DNA from: Candidatus Bathyarchaeota archaeon | GTDB taxonomy: Archaea; Thermoproteota; Bathyarchaeia; Bathyarchaeales; UBA233 | NCBI GenBank assembly: GCA_025057795.1 | Contig: JANXEP010000015.1 | Span: forward strand, 1 to 17,860 | DNA: 17,860 bases | Reading direction: 5' to 3' | Part shown: positions 1 through 6,960 of the stretch, piece by piece | How the letters are laid out: each line of letters begins with the position of its first letter | How positions within the stretch are numbered: position 1 is the first letter of the stretch | Position numbers and translations under genes: made by a program | Notes under the pieces: model-generated | What the model was told of the DNA's origin: nothing | Seen by the model: the letters and a program-made list of their open reading frames with translations, nothing else | Databases searched by the model: none

Positions 1-45
1 CCTCTTTATAAAATTGTATAGAAAATAGGTTTTTCCAGCTCTCCG

Positions 46-63
46 AGGGCCGACAACGGCCCT
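46..63. repeat. Short perfect hairpin upstream of the first IS607 remnant
   Basis: A 7-bp perfect inverted repeat (AGGGCCG / CGGCCCT) encloses an ACAA tetraloop and is followed by TTTCC. The loop core CCGACAACGG recurs at 2214-2223, just after the tnpB remnant. This could be the leftover right end of an older element or a terminator. It is short and its role is unproven. Confidence 0.4.
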
Positions 64-85
64 TTCCAGCAGCTTCAGGATAGAT

Positions 86-95
86 AGATTTAAAT
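86..95 (+). promoter_or_regulatory. TATA-like box ahead of the first IS607 recombinase remnant
   Basis: The A/T-rich stretch GATTTAAATG lies about 25-30 bp before the TTG at 117. This spacing would place an archaeal transcription start almost at the start codon (leaderless). The call rests only on sequence resemblance and position. The rest of 1-116 apart from the hairpin shows nothing recognisable. Confidence 0.3.
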
Positions 96-116
96 GGGCA
101 TAGGTTGTGGTAAATT

Positions 117-408
117 TTGTTGGAAAAGCTTTACGCTCTTAAAGAGGCGAAGAAGCTTTTAGGGGTTACAACTAGAACCATTCAGAGGTGGGATAGGGAA
201 GGTAGGATAAGAGTTATAAGGACTGTTGGTTGTGGGAGGAGAATTCCTGAAAGTGAAATTAAGCGTATACTTTGGTTTGGGAGAGGAGGGAATTGTTGTA
301 GGTTATGCTAGAGTTTCATCTTCAACTTAAAAGGATGGTCTTGAAAGGCAGAGGCAGGCCATTTTAAGTTATGCTGGAGAGGGGGGTTTATCAGCAGTTT
401 CTCAATAG
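117..408 (+). pseudogene. tnpA: IS607-type serine recombinase TnpA, N-terminal remnant
   Basis: The first about 55 residues form a MerR-like DNA-binding domain typical of IS607 TnpA ([17 protein letters not shown], then RRIPESEI). The reading frame then shifts near position 293. The catalytic-domain start [10 protein letters not shown], carrying the nucleophile-type serine motif, follows in another frame from about 298. It is interrupted by a TAA at 328-330 where a Gln codon is expected, and ends at a TAG at 406-408 after ERQRQAILSYA. Nothing of the remaining catalytic domain follows; the second element begins about 30 bp further on. Its HTH differs clearly from that of the next copy (only partly identical), so these are two different elements and not a tandem duplicate. 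Non-functional. Confidence 0.8.
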
Positions 409-440
409 TTACTTTATGTACACTTCTTACCACTTCTTTT

Positions 441-1064
441 TTGATGGAAGAGGGGTTGCTGAGATTTAAGGAGGTATGTGGAAGGTTAGGTGTTCATCCA
501 AATACGCTTAGGAAGTGGGATAGGCAGGGTAAGATCAAGGTTGTTAGAACAGTTGGTGGTAGAGGAAGGATACCTCAACATGAAGTCGAGCGTTTAATGG
601 GGATCATTAGGCCAGATGTGTCTAAAAAAGCCATAATAGAGTTTCCTCTCACGACCAGAAGGGCGATTTGGATGGGCAGAAGCAAAGCTTACTTGAATAC
701 GCTAAATCTAAAGGCTATGAGGTTGTTTCGATATTGGAAGACGTTGCAAGTGGACTTAACGAAAATAGGAAGTCATTGAATAAGCTCTCTCTTTGATATG
801 GTTGAAGGAAAAGAGATAGGCGTTGTTATCATAGGATTCAAAGATAGGCTTACAAGATTCGGCTTCAAGTATTTAGAGCGTTACTTCACATCCCACAACG
901 TTAGAATTGAAGTTGTTAACGGCGAGGAGCCAAAAGATGCCTATCAGGAGCTAGTTGAGGATTTAATAGCCTTGGTTTCAAGCTTCGCTGGAAAGCTCTA
1001 CGGTTTGAGAGGCCACAAGTATATGAGGGTGGTTGAAGGCGTCAAACAGCTTATTGCTGAGTGA
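441..1064 (+). pseudogene. tnpA: IS607-type serine recombinase TnpA, frameshifted
   Basis: This is a near full-length IS607 recombinase, a transposase of the serine-resolvase type, split by two frame changes. The MerR-like HTH (LGVHPNTLRKWDRQGKI) runs from TTG 441 or, more likely, ATG 444 to about 636. The resolvase motif RVSSHDQKGDLDGQKQ then continues in a different frame (638-787), ending with DVASGLNENRKSLNKL before a TGA. The first frame resumes at about 795 with VEGKEIGVVIIGFKDRLTRFGF and runs to the stop at 1062-1064. The usual YA before RVSS is missing, suggesting a small deletion near 638. The ordered domains and compensating frames show a decayed gene. In IS607 elements this gene sits directly upstream of tnpB, as here. 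Confidence 0.85.
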
Positions 1065-2209
1065 ACCTGCAGGTTTAAACTAGAACCTAAAGAAGAGCAG
1101 GTAACCGTGTTAGATGAACTCTTCGAAGCTTACCGTGAGATGGTTGAGGCATGCTTGCTTAAAGCTATGCGTTTAAACATAACCTCACGCAAAAAGCTCC
1201 ATGAAGCGGTTTATAGAGAGTTGAGAGGAAAATATCCCAGCTATCCCTCCCACTATGTTTATACGGCTATAACGCATGCTTTAGCTGTGTTCAAGTCATA
1301 CAGAAGGCTCTCCAGGAAGAGGGTGAACATTAGCCTTCCAAACGTTAAGAATCTGAATGTGATTTTATTGGATGACACGCATCTATTCTGGTTTAGCTGG
1401 GGAAGCTTGAAGTTGGCTACGCATAGGGGGCATGTAATTATTCCGTTTAAGGTGCATGAGCACTCAAGTTTACGGAATGGCATGTTAAAGGCTCAAGACT
1501 TGTAAGGAATAGAAACGGCTTCTTCTTACATGCGACCTTTAGGAAACTTGTTGAAGAAAGGAAAACTGAAGGGTACTCGGCATAGACGTTAATGAGAGGA
1601 GCATAGATTTAGCGCTGGTTAAGCCATATAAGGTAAAGATAGATAGACATAATCGAAGCTAAATACATTAGGGATAGGTATTTCAAGAAGAGAAGAAGCA
1701 TACAAAGTGGAATATCGGGGAAGGTTAGAGCCTCATTGTTGGCTAAGTATTCTAGAAGAGAAAAGAAAAGAGTTGACGCGATAATCCATAAAGCATCTGA
1801 AATCATAGCTAAAATCGTGGATGGAGAAAAGGTTAAGCCAATAATGGAGGAGTTGAAAGGCATTAGGGAAAAAGTGCGCCATACCAGGATTATGAATAGA
1901 AGGCTACACAGCATACCCTTCAGAAAAATCCAATCCTACATTTCATATAAATCCATGGAGCTTGGCTTCAAACCCAAGTTCATAAACGCTAAAAACACTT
2001 CCAAAACATGCCCGACATGTGGCGAAACTAGTAAGCCGAATGGGCACACCTTCAAATGCGAACAATGCGGCTTCCAAGCGGACAGGCATATAGTTGCCGC
2101 CTGGAACATAGCGGATAAACTTCCCATGTGCCGTCCTCTACCGTTGGCGGCGAAAGCCACCCATGAAGCCTTAAAGGCTGAAGTGGAACGGATAGTCATA
2201 AAAAGTTAA
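1065..2209 (+). pseudogene. tnpB: TnpB-type RNA-guided nuclease of the IS607 element, frameshifted
   Basis: TnpB proteins are RNA-guided DNA nucleases of IS200/IS605/IS607 elements and relatives of Cas12. The N-terminus appears in frame right after the tnpA stop (FKLEPKEEQVTVLDELFEAY), with GTG 1107 inside it. The frame is lost near 1460 and continues in another frame (KFTEWHVKGSRLV) to a TAG at about 1573. The first RuvC motif GIDVNERSIDLAL follows from about 1579. A further shift near 1650 leads to AKYIRDRYFKKRRSIQ and then an open frame to 2209. The catalytic acidic residues are still visible: Asp at 1585, Glu at about 1847 (PIMEELKGIRE) and Asp at 2081 (QADRHIVAAWNIA). So is the CxxC...CxxC zinc ribbon (about 2009-2070). 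Several frame breaks make it a pseudogene, although the last 470 bp remain open. Confidence 0.85.
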
Positions 2210-2349
2210 CTATCCGACAACGGTAAAGAACAATTAAGCATCGAATTCAGAAACGATGAGAACAATGGTTTTCTCCGCGTATTCTCATAAATTTGCACTT
2301 TTAACTGAAAAATTATATGAAACAGCAGAGTTTGAGCAAGCTTAGAAAA

Positions 2350-2358
2350 GTATATATA
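2350..2358 (+). promoter_or_regulatory. TATA box of the por operon
   Basis: GTATATATA is preceded by purine-rich AGAAAA (BRE-like) and lies about 45 bp before the TTG of porG. A start of transcription about 25 bp downstream (about 2377) leaves a short leader with GAGGT at 2389-2393, 8 bp before the start codon. The rest of the 2210-2401 gap is A/T-rich sequence after the tnpB remnant, with no other recognisable gene. Confidence 0.6.
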
Positions 2359-2401
2359 CAATTCCATTAATCCACTTAGGGAAAAAAAGAGGTCAATGTA
2401 A

Positions 2402-2974
2402 TTGGAAAACCTGGTTGAGGTTAGATGGCACGGCAGAGGGGGACAAGGAGCCGTTACAGCAGCTGAGATAGCTGCGTATGCCGCAATAGCTGAGGGCAAA
2501 CATGCCCAAGCGTTTCCATCTTTTGGTCCTGAAAGGCGGGGTGCGCCCGTCGTTGCCTTTAGCAGATTCAGCGACAAACCTATACTAATTAGATCGGAGA
2601 TATATACCCCGGACATAGTTGTAGTTTTGGATCCAGGCTTGCTGAGGGTTGTAAACGTCACTGAGGGACTTAAGCCTAAAGGCGTCGTCATAGTAAACAC
2701 TTCAAAAAAAGCCGAGGAACTCGTTAAAAACTACAACCTCTCTAATTTTAAGGTCGGAGTGGTTAACGCCACACGAATAGCGTTAGATATATTAAAGTTG
2801 CCTATAGTTAACACCGCCATGCTTGGGTCGTTCGCCAGAATCACGGAGCTGGTTAAACTTGAATCAATAATTGAAATTATAAAACATAGATTTCGGGGTG
2901 CAGCCGGTGAAAAAAATGTTGAAGCGGTTAAGCGAGCGCATGATGAAACGGTTGTAGTGGAGTGTGATGCATAA
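2402..2974 (+). CDS. porG: Pyruvate (2-oxoacid):ferredoxin oxidoreductase, gamma subunit
   Basis: This is the gamma subunit of the heterotetrameric 2-oxoacid:ferredoxin oxidoreductase that interconverts pyruvate + CoA with acetyl-CoA + CO2, using ferredoxin in the cytoplasm. The 190-residue protein has the family's N-terminal GRGGQG loop at residues 11-16 and the QAFPSFGPERRG signature at 36-47, as in POR/VOR gamma chains. The start is TTG with GAGGT 8 bp upstream; no earlier start fits. It is the first gene of gamma-delta-alpha-beta, the order common in archaea and Thermotoga. Its stop (TAA 2972-2974) overlaps the porD ATG by one base, so the two are translationally coupled. The exact 2-oxoacid cannot be read from this subunit. 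Confidence 0.93.
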   Translation: MENLVEVRWHGRGGQGAVTAAEIAAYAAIAEGKHAQAFPSFGPERRGAPVVAFSRFSDKPILIRSEIYTPDIVVVLDPGLLRVVNVTEGLKPKGVVIVNTSKKAEELVKNYNLSNFKVGVVNATRIALDILKLPIVNTAMLGSFARITELVKLESIIEIIKHRFRGAAGEKNVEAVKRAHDETVVVECDA

Positions 2975-3276
2975 TGGAGTTTAAACTAACACAAAAACCT
3001 AAAGTAAGCGAGTTACCCATAGCAGCGATAATCCCCAGTCCAGGAAATTCCAAGTATTACTTAACTGGCGGATGGAGAAGTTTCAGACCTGTAATCGATA
3101 AAGCGAAATGTGTCAGCTGCGGATTATGCTGGGTCTACTGTCCCGATAACGCCATAATAAAGACTGAAGAAGGCAAAAAGTATGACGTAAACCTTGACTA
3201 CTGTAAGGGATGCGGCATTTGCGCCGAAGAATGCCCCGTTAAAGCCATCTCGATGACTGAGGAGGAGGAAAAATGA
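2974..3276 (+). CDS. porD: Pyruvate:ferredoxin oxidoreductase, delta subunit (2x[4Fe-4S] ferredoxin-like)
   Basis: This 100-residue iron-sulfur subunit transfers electrons from the TPP/[4Fe-4S] centre in the beta subunit to external ferredoxin. Two classic CxxCxxCxxxCP motifs are present: C46, C49, C52, C56 and C77, C80, C83, C87, each followed by Pro, which predicts two [4Fe-4S] clusters. The N-terminal 40 residues carry the GGWRSFRP segment usual for POR delta chains. Length matches the family (about 100-105 aa). Its ATG overlaps the porG stop, and its stop overlaps the porA start (ATGA at 3273-3276). All eight cluster cysteines are intact. Confidence 0.94.
   Translation: MEFKLTQKPKVSELPIAAIIPSPGNSKYYLTGGWRSFRPVIDKAKCVSCGLCWVYCPDNAIIKTEEGKKYDVNLDYCKGCGICAEECPVKAISMTEEEEK
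3261..3268 (+). promoter_or_regulatory. Strong Shine-Dalgarno for porA inside porD
   Basis: GGAGGAGG lies 4 bp before the porA ATG at 3273 and within the last codons of porD. It fixes the porA start and, with the ATGA overlap, indicates coupled translation of the delta and alpha subunits. Confidence 0.65.
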
Positions 3277-4457
3277 AAAAAAGAATAGGAATAGAATGTG
3301 CCTCTGCAGCCGCCCTTGCAGTAAAACTCGCAAAAGTCGACGTTGTAGCAGCGTACCCCATAACTCCCCAAACCCACATCGCAGAAGTTCTATCCGAATA
3401 TGTAGCCAACGGCGAGATTGACGCAGAGTACATAAATGTGGAATCTGAGCATTCAGCTTTAAGCGCGTGTATAGGGGCTTCCGCAGTTGGCGCAAGAGTT
3501 TTCACAGCTACATGCGGTCCAGGCTTAGCTCTAATGCATGAACTACTTCCTATAGCTGCCGGTTGGAGACTCCCCATAGTCATGGCCAACACTAACCGTT
3601 CCCTGTCACCAAACCTAAACATTTGGGGGGACCAGAGCGACTCCATGGCTTCCAGAGACTGCGGCTGGATCCAAATATTTGTCGAAAACGCCCAAGAAAT
3701 CTTCGACTCGATAATTATGGCCTATAAAATCGCTGAAGATGAAAGAGTTCTGCTTCCAGTTATGGTCAACTTTAAAGGGTTCTACTGCACTCATGTAATT
3801 GAACCCCTAACCACCCTAGACCAAGAAGAAGTTGACAAATTTCTCCCACCCAAGAAAATCCCCGAATACGCTTTAAACCCTGACAGCCCAACAACTTGGG
3901 GATGTGTAGCTTTCCCAGACGTCCAAACAGAACTCAAGAAACAGTGGGATAGCGCTTTAAGGGGTTCTCTAGGCGTTATAAAAGAGATCTTTAAAGAATA
4001 CGGTGACCTGTTCGGTAGGAACTACGATATTGTTGAAACTTACAAGATGGATGATGCTGAAATAGGCTTTATGCTTACAGGCTACGCTTGTGGAACCTGC
4101 AGAGTGGTGGTTGACATGCTTAGGAAAAACGGCGAAAAAGTCGGAATGATCAAACTAAGGGTGTTCAGACCATTTCCTTTCAACGAAATAACTAAAGTTG
4201 TAGGAGACCTAAAAGCCTTGGCAGTTTTTGACGAAGCAATAAGCGTCGGCGGGGTAGGCGGACCCCTATTCGGAGAAACGCGCTCAGCCCTGTACAGCTT
4301 GAAAAAGAAACCGAAAGTTTTAGGTTTCATCCACGGCATTGGTGGGAGGGACATCCGAGTTGAAGATTTCCTCTACGCCTATGAGAAAACTAAAAAGGTG
4401 CTTTCCAACGAAGAGAAACTTGAAAACGACTTCATTTTATCACAGGTGAGGGAATAA
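3273..4457 (+). CDS. porA: Pyruvate:ferredoxin oxidoreductase, alpha subunit
   Basis: The alpha subunit (394 aa, matching archaeal POR alpha length) contributes to the TPP and substrate site and the CoA-side domain. Seen in sequence: YPITPQT at residues 28-34, the [16 protein letters not shown] segment that shapes the TPP site, [13 protein letters not shown], and the mid-chain [10 protein letters not shown] segment. A C-terminal transketolase-C-like domain begins about residue 260 ([14 protein letters not shown]) and runs to [15 protein letters not shown]. Many POR alpha chains have a T-SSQG motif where this one has TCGPG, a form closer to other 2-oxoacid oxidoreductases, so the substrate is most likely but not surely pyruvate. 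It is coupled to porD by ATGA and separated from porB by two bases. Confidence 0.92.
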   Translation: MKKRIGIECASAAALAVKLAKVDVVAAYPITPQTHIAEVLSEYVANGEIDAEYINVESEHSALSACIGASAVGARVFTATCGPGLALMHELLPIAAGWRLPIVMANTNRSLSPNLNIWGDQSDSMASRDCGWIQIFVENAQEIFDSIIMAYKIAEDERVLLPVMVNFKGFYCTHVIEPLTTLDQEEVDKFLPPKKIPEYALNPDSPTTWGCVAFPDVQTELKKQWDSALRGSLGVIKEIFKEYGDLFGRNYDIVETYKMDDAEIGFMLTGYACGTCRVVVDMLRKNGEKVGMIKLRVFRPFPFNEITKVVGDLKALAVFDEAISVGGVGGPLFGETRSALYSLKKKPKVLGFIHGIGGRDIRVEDFLYAYEKTKKVLSNEEKLENDFILSQVRE

Positions 4458-4459
4458 GT

Positions 4460-5380
4460 ATGGCGGCATACTTTAAAAGTGTAAAAGAGATACCTGACGA
4501 AGAGTACTTTATTCATGGCCACCGTGCTTGCGCGGGATGTACCGAACCAATAGCTGTTAGGCTTGTTTTGAAGGCCATAGGGAAAGAATGCATAGTTGTA
4601 AGCCCCACAGGATGTTTAGAAGTTGTTTCCACACCATATCCTTATACTTCATGGGCGGTGCCATGGTGTCATGTGGCTTTCGAAAATGCGGCCGCGGTGG
4701 CTTCGGGTGTTGAGGCTGCCCTCAAGGTTCTTAGACGCAAAGGAAAAATTAAAGATAGAAAAGTTCATGTGGTTGTTTTCGCGGGAGACGGCGGGACAAT
4801 AGATATAGGCCTTCAATCCCTTTCAGGCGCTCTGGAAAGGGGCCACGACATGCTTTATGTTTGCCTAGACAACGAAGCATACATGAATACAGGAATCCAG
4901 AGGTCAGGTTCAACGCCTTACGGCGCGTGGACAACAACATCCGCCGTTGGAAAATTGATTCCTGGGAAGATTCAATGGAAGAAAGATGGGGCAAAAATTG
5001 CTGCAGCACATGAGATACCCTATGTTGCTACGGCTTCGGTGGCCTATCCATTAGACTTGATGAATAAGGCAAAAAAGGGCGCTGAAGTTGAAGGGCCAGC
5101 GTATATACAGGTTTTATGCCCATGTGTGCCGGGATGGAGAATAAGGCCTGAAATTTCAATTAAAATTGCAAGGTTGGCGGTTCAAACGGGGATTTTCCCA
5201 TTGTACGAAATCGAGGATGGAATCCTAAAAGTTACAGTTAAAACATCTGAGAGGAAACCCGTTGAGGAATACTTAAAGCTTCAGGGGAGATTCGGGCATT
5301 TAACAGAAGAAATTATAAGAAAGATTCAGGAGCGCGTAGACAAAGAAGCTGAAAGACTCGGCTTGGGTCCTCGGAAATAA
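4460..5380 (+). CDS. porB: Pyruvate:ferredoxin oxidoreductase, beta subunit (TPP and [4Fe-4S])
   Basis: The beta subunit (306 aa) binds the thiamine diphosphate pyrophosphate and one [4Fe-4S] cluster. The cluster cysteines are C24 and C27 (RACAGC), C52 (SPTGC) and a C-terminal Cys in CPCVPGW (about residues 219-221). The TPP/Mg motif is GDGG at 109-112 followed by [11 protein letters not shown] at 137-147. The tail around [15 protein letters not shown] resembles POR beta chains, which favours pyruvate over branched-chain oxoacids. The ATG is two bases after porA stops, with GGTGAG about 10 bp upstream. It is the last gene of the por operon and is followed by T-rich intergenic DNA. Such enzymes are oxygen-sensitive, which suggests an anaerobe. 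Confidence 0.93.
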   Translation: MAAYFKSVKEIPDEEYFIHGHRACAGCTEPIAVRLVLKAIGKECIVVSPTGCLEVVSTPYPYTSWAVPWCHVAFENAAAVASGVEAALKVLRRKGKIKDRKVHVVVFAGDGGTIDIGLQSLSGALERGHDMLYVCLDNEAYMNTGIQRSGSTPYGAWTTTSAVGKLIPGKIQWKKDGAKIAAAHEIPYVATASVAYPLDLMNKAKKGAEVEGPAYIQVLCPCVPGWRIRPEISIKIARLAVQTGIFPLYEIEDGILKVTVKTSERKPVEEYLKLQGRFGHLTEEIIRKIQERVDKEAERLGLGPRK

Positions 5381-5390
5381 GCCTTAAACA

Positions 5391-5428
5391 TCTTGTTTTA
5401 TAATCTTTATATCGTTTTTCGTTTTCTA
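5391..5428 (+). terminator. T-rich terminator-like tract after the por operon
   Basis: Several T runs (TTGTTTTATAATCTTTATA, then CGTTTTTCGTTTTC) start about 10 bp after porB ends. Archaeal RNA polymerase terminates at oligo-T tracts without needing a hairpin. The call rests on composition and position. The rest of 5429-5550 is A/T-rich with no gene seen. Confidence 0.45.
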
Positions 5429-5554
5429 CATTATCTGCTTTAGATAAAAGCTAACTTAAACAAATTGAACCCAACATTAACTGTTTATTTTAGCCATTTA
5501 ATATGCTGTTTTTCTAACATCAAGCTTTTATTCAACCTTTGATTATGCTGTTGA

Positions 5555-5562
5555 AAATATAC
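5555..5562 (+). promoter_or_regulatory. Possible TATA box of the permease gene
   Basis: AAATATAC, preceded by TTGA, is centred about 29 bp before the GTG at 5588, so the mRNA would be leaderless or nearly so. No Shine-Dalgarno precedes that GTG, which agrees with this reading. A second A/T-rich stretch near 5495-5505 is an alternative. Confidence 0.35.
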
Positions 5563-5587
5563 AAAGCCATTCATTGCGGAAACAAGC

Positions 5588-6952
5588 GTGGCGCAAGCAG
5601 GAGGCGACGGTTCATTGAACTCGTCTATAGTTAGCCTTATTGCTTTTGGTGCCACGATCCTCTTAACTTTAAAATCCCCGAAAGTTAGACTTCCATTCAA
5701 ACAGATTTATTTGCATTTAGACTATGGCTTAACTCCAATTGTATGTGTGGCTTTTCTCTTGGCGACGTCCGCCATAGACGTCAACTTCGTTGTAAGGGGT
5801 ATTGTTGGCTGTGAAAAAATAAAACCCTACTCTATAATAATTCTGATACTGTCTTTGGCCTACCTCTGCATATCTTTGGATATCACGGGGCTGTTTGAAT
5901 ATGTAGCTCTGCACGTTGTCAGGCTGTCCAGAGGCTCTGGCAAAAAGCTTTTTGTTTACCTCTTCATGCTTACGTCCTTCTTGACGCTTTTCACAAGCAA
6001 CGACGTTGTGATATTAACGATTACTCCAATAATCATTCACATGTGCCGCGCTGTGGCGATAACGCCCATTCCCTTTCTGCTAGCCCAGTTTTTCGCGGCC
6101 AACATTTCAGGCATGGGGCTTTACGTGGGGAATCCTACCAACATCGTGATTGCAGAAGCCTATGGAATCTCCTTTGCCAAATTTGCAGAATGGATGCTTT
6201 TGCCAGCGCTTTCCGCGGTGGTTACATGCCTCCTAATGCTTTGGATGGTTTTCCACAAAAAACTGCCGAACGAAATTAGAATACCGCAGGTCAACCCAAA
6301 GCTAGCCCTCAAAGATAGGAAAGGCGCCCTATTAGGATTAGTTACGCTTGGATGCGCCCTGTTTTTTATGAGCTTGCCGTCAGCTTGGACTGGCCTTCAA
6401 CCATGGACAATTGCCCTAGTATCTGCATGTATAATGTTTTTCCATGATTTGTTGCTTGCGCGTCCCAACGTTTTAGCCGTTTTAAAAAGGATGCCGTGGA
6501 AAATAGCGCCGTTCTTGATTGGACTGTTCGTCATAGTTGAAAGTATGGCGTCTTCAGGTTGGACAGACTTACTAGCGCTTCAACTCTCAAAAATTTCCAC
6601 AAACCATGTAACCGCAGTGTTAGGCGTGGGTTTCATATCGTCCCTTGCTGCTGGTTTAATGAATAACCACCCGATGACCATATTCTTTGTTAAAACCCTT
6701 CAAAGCCCCACTTTTTCAGCCTCCCAACTTGTTAAGTTCGGCTCTATGCTAGCTTTGGTTGTTGGAAGCAACCTTGGCGCTAACTTCATGCTGACCGGAG
6801 CCCTTGCCGGGCTGATGTGGGCAAAAATCCTTTCAAATAAAGGTTACACGATGTCATTTTCAGAATTCTCCAAACATGGCTTTCTAGTAATGCCCGCTGT
6901 CGTCATCGCTTCTTGCCTAACACTTGCATGCATGTTAACCTTTTCAATGTAA
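5588..6952 (+). CDS. ArsB/NhaD-type (ion transporter superfamily) permease
   Basis: A 454-residue polytopic membrane protein of the ion-transporter superfamily, probably with about 10-12 transmembrane segments. Two repeat halves show paired signatures. In the first half are TSNDVVILTITPI (136-148) and NISGMGLYVGNPTNI (about 172-186). In the second half are MNNHPMTIFF (358-367) and VVGSNLGANFMLTGALAGLMW (about 391-411). These resemble ArsB-like arsenite/antimonite permeases, but the same fold also moves Na+ or organic anions. The start is GTG with no clear Shine-Dalgarno; the first hydrophobic helix begins about residue 13. No arsR-like regulator is adjacent. An ArsC-like gene lies 9 kb away (16005-16400). 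Convergent with herA, with only 8 bp between their stops. Confidence 0.8.
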   Translation: MAQAGGDGSLNSSIVSLIAFGATILLTLKSPKVRLPFKQIYLHLDYGLTPIVCVAFLLATSAIDVNFVVRGIVGCEKIKPYSIIILILSLAYLCISLDITGLFEYVALHVVRLSRGSGKKLFVYLFMLTSFLTLFTSNDVVILTITPIIIHMCRAVAITPIPFLLAQFFAANISGMGLYVGNPTNIVIAEAYGISFAKFAEWMLLPALSAVVTCLLMLWMVFHKKLPNEIRIPQVNPKLALKDRKGALLGLVTLGCALFFMSLPSAWTGLQPWTIALVSACIMFFHDLLLARPNVLAVLKRMPWKIAPFLIGLFVIVESMASSGWTDLLALQLSKISTNHVTAVLGVGFISSLAAGLMNNHPMTIFFVKTLQSPTFSASQLVKFGSMLALVVGSNLGANFMLTGALAGLMWAKILSNKGYTMSFSEFSKHGFLVMPAVVIASCLTLACMLTFSM

Positions 6953-6960
6953 ACCAGCAT

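Noticed and set aside
441..1064. Programmed frameshifting as an explanation for the split IS607 recombinase
   Set aside because: Two frame changes plus an apparent deletion of the YA codons, with no slippery sequence, fit decay or sequence error better.
2206..2700. Minus-strand open frame of 164 codons across the por promoter and porG
   Set aside because: It lies opposite the conserved porG coding sequence and its TATA box; no domain or ribosome-binding site supports it.
5381..5587. A small RNA or short gene between porB and the permease
   Set aside because: Only T-rich terminator-like and TATA-like sequence is seen; no stable hairpin or supported short frame.
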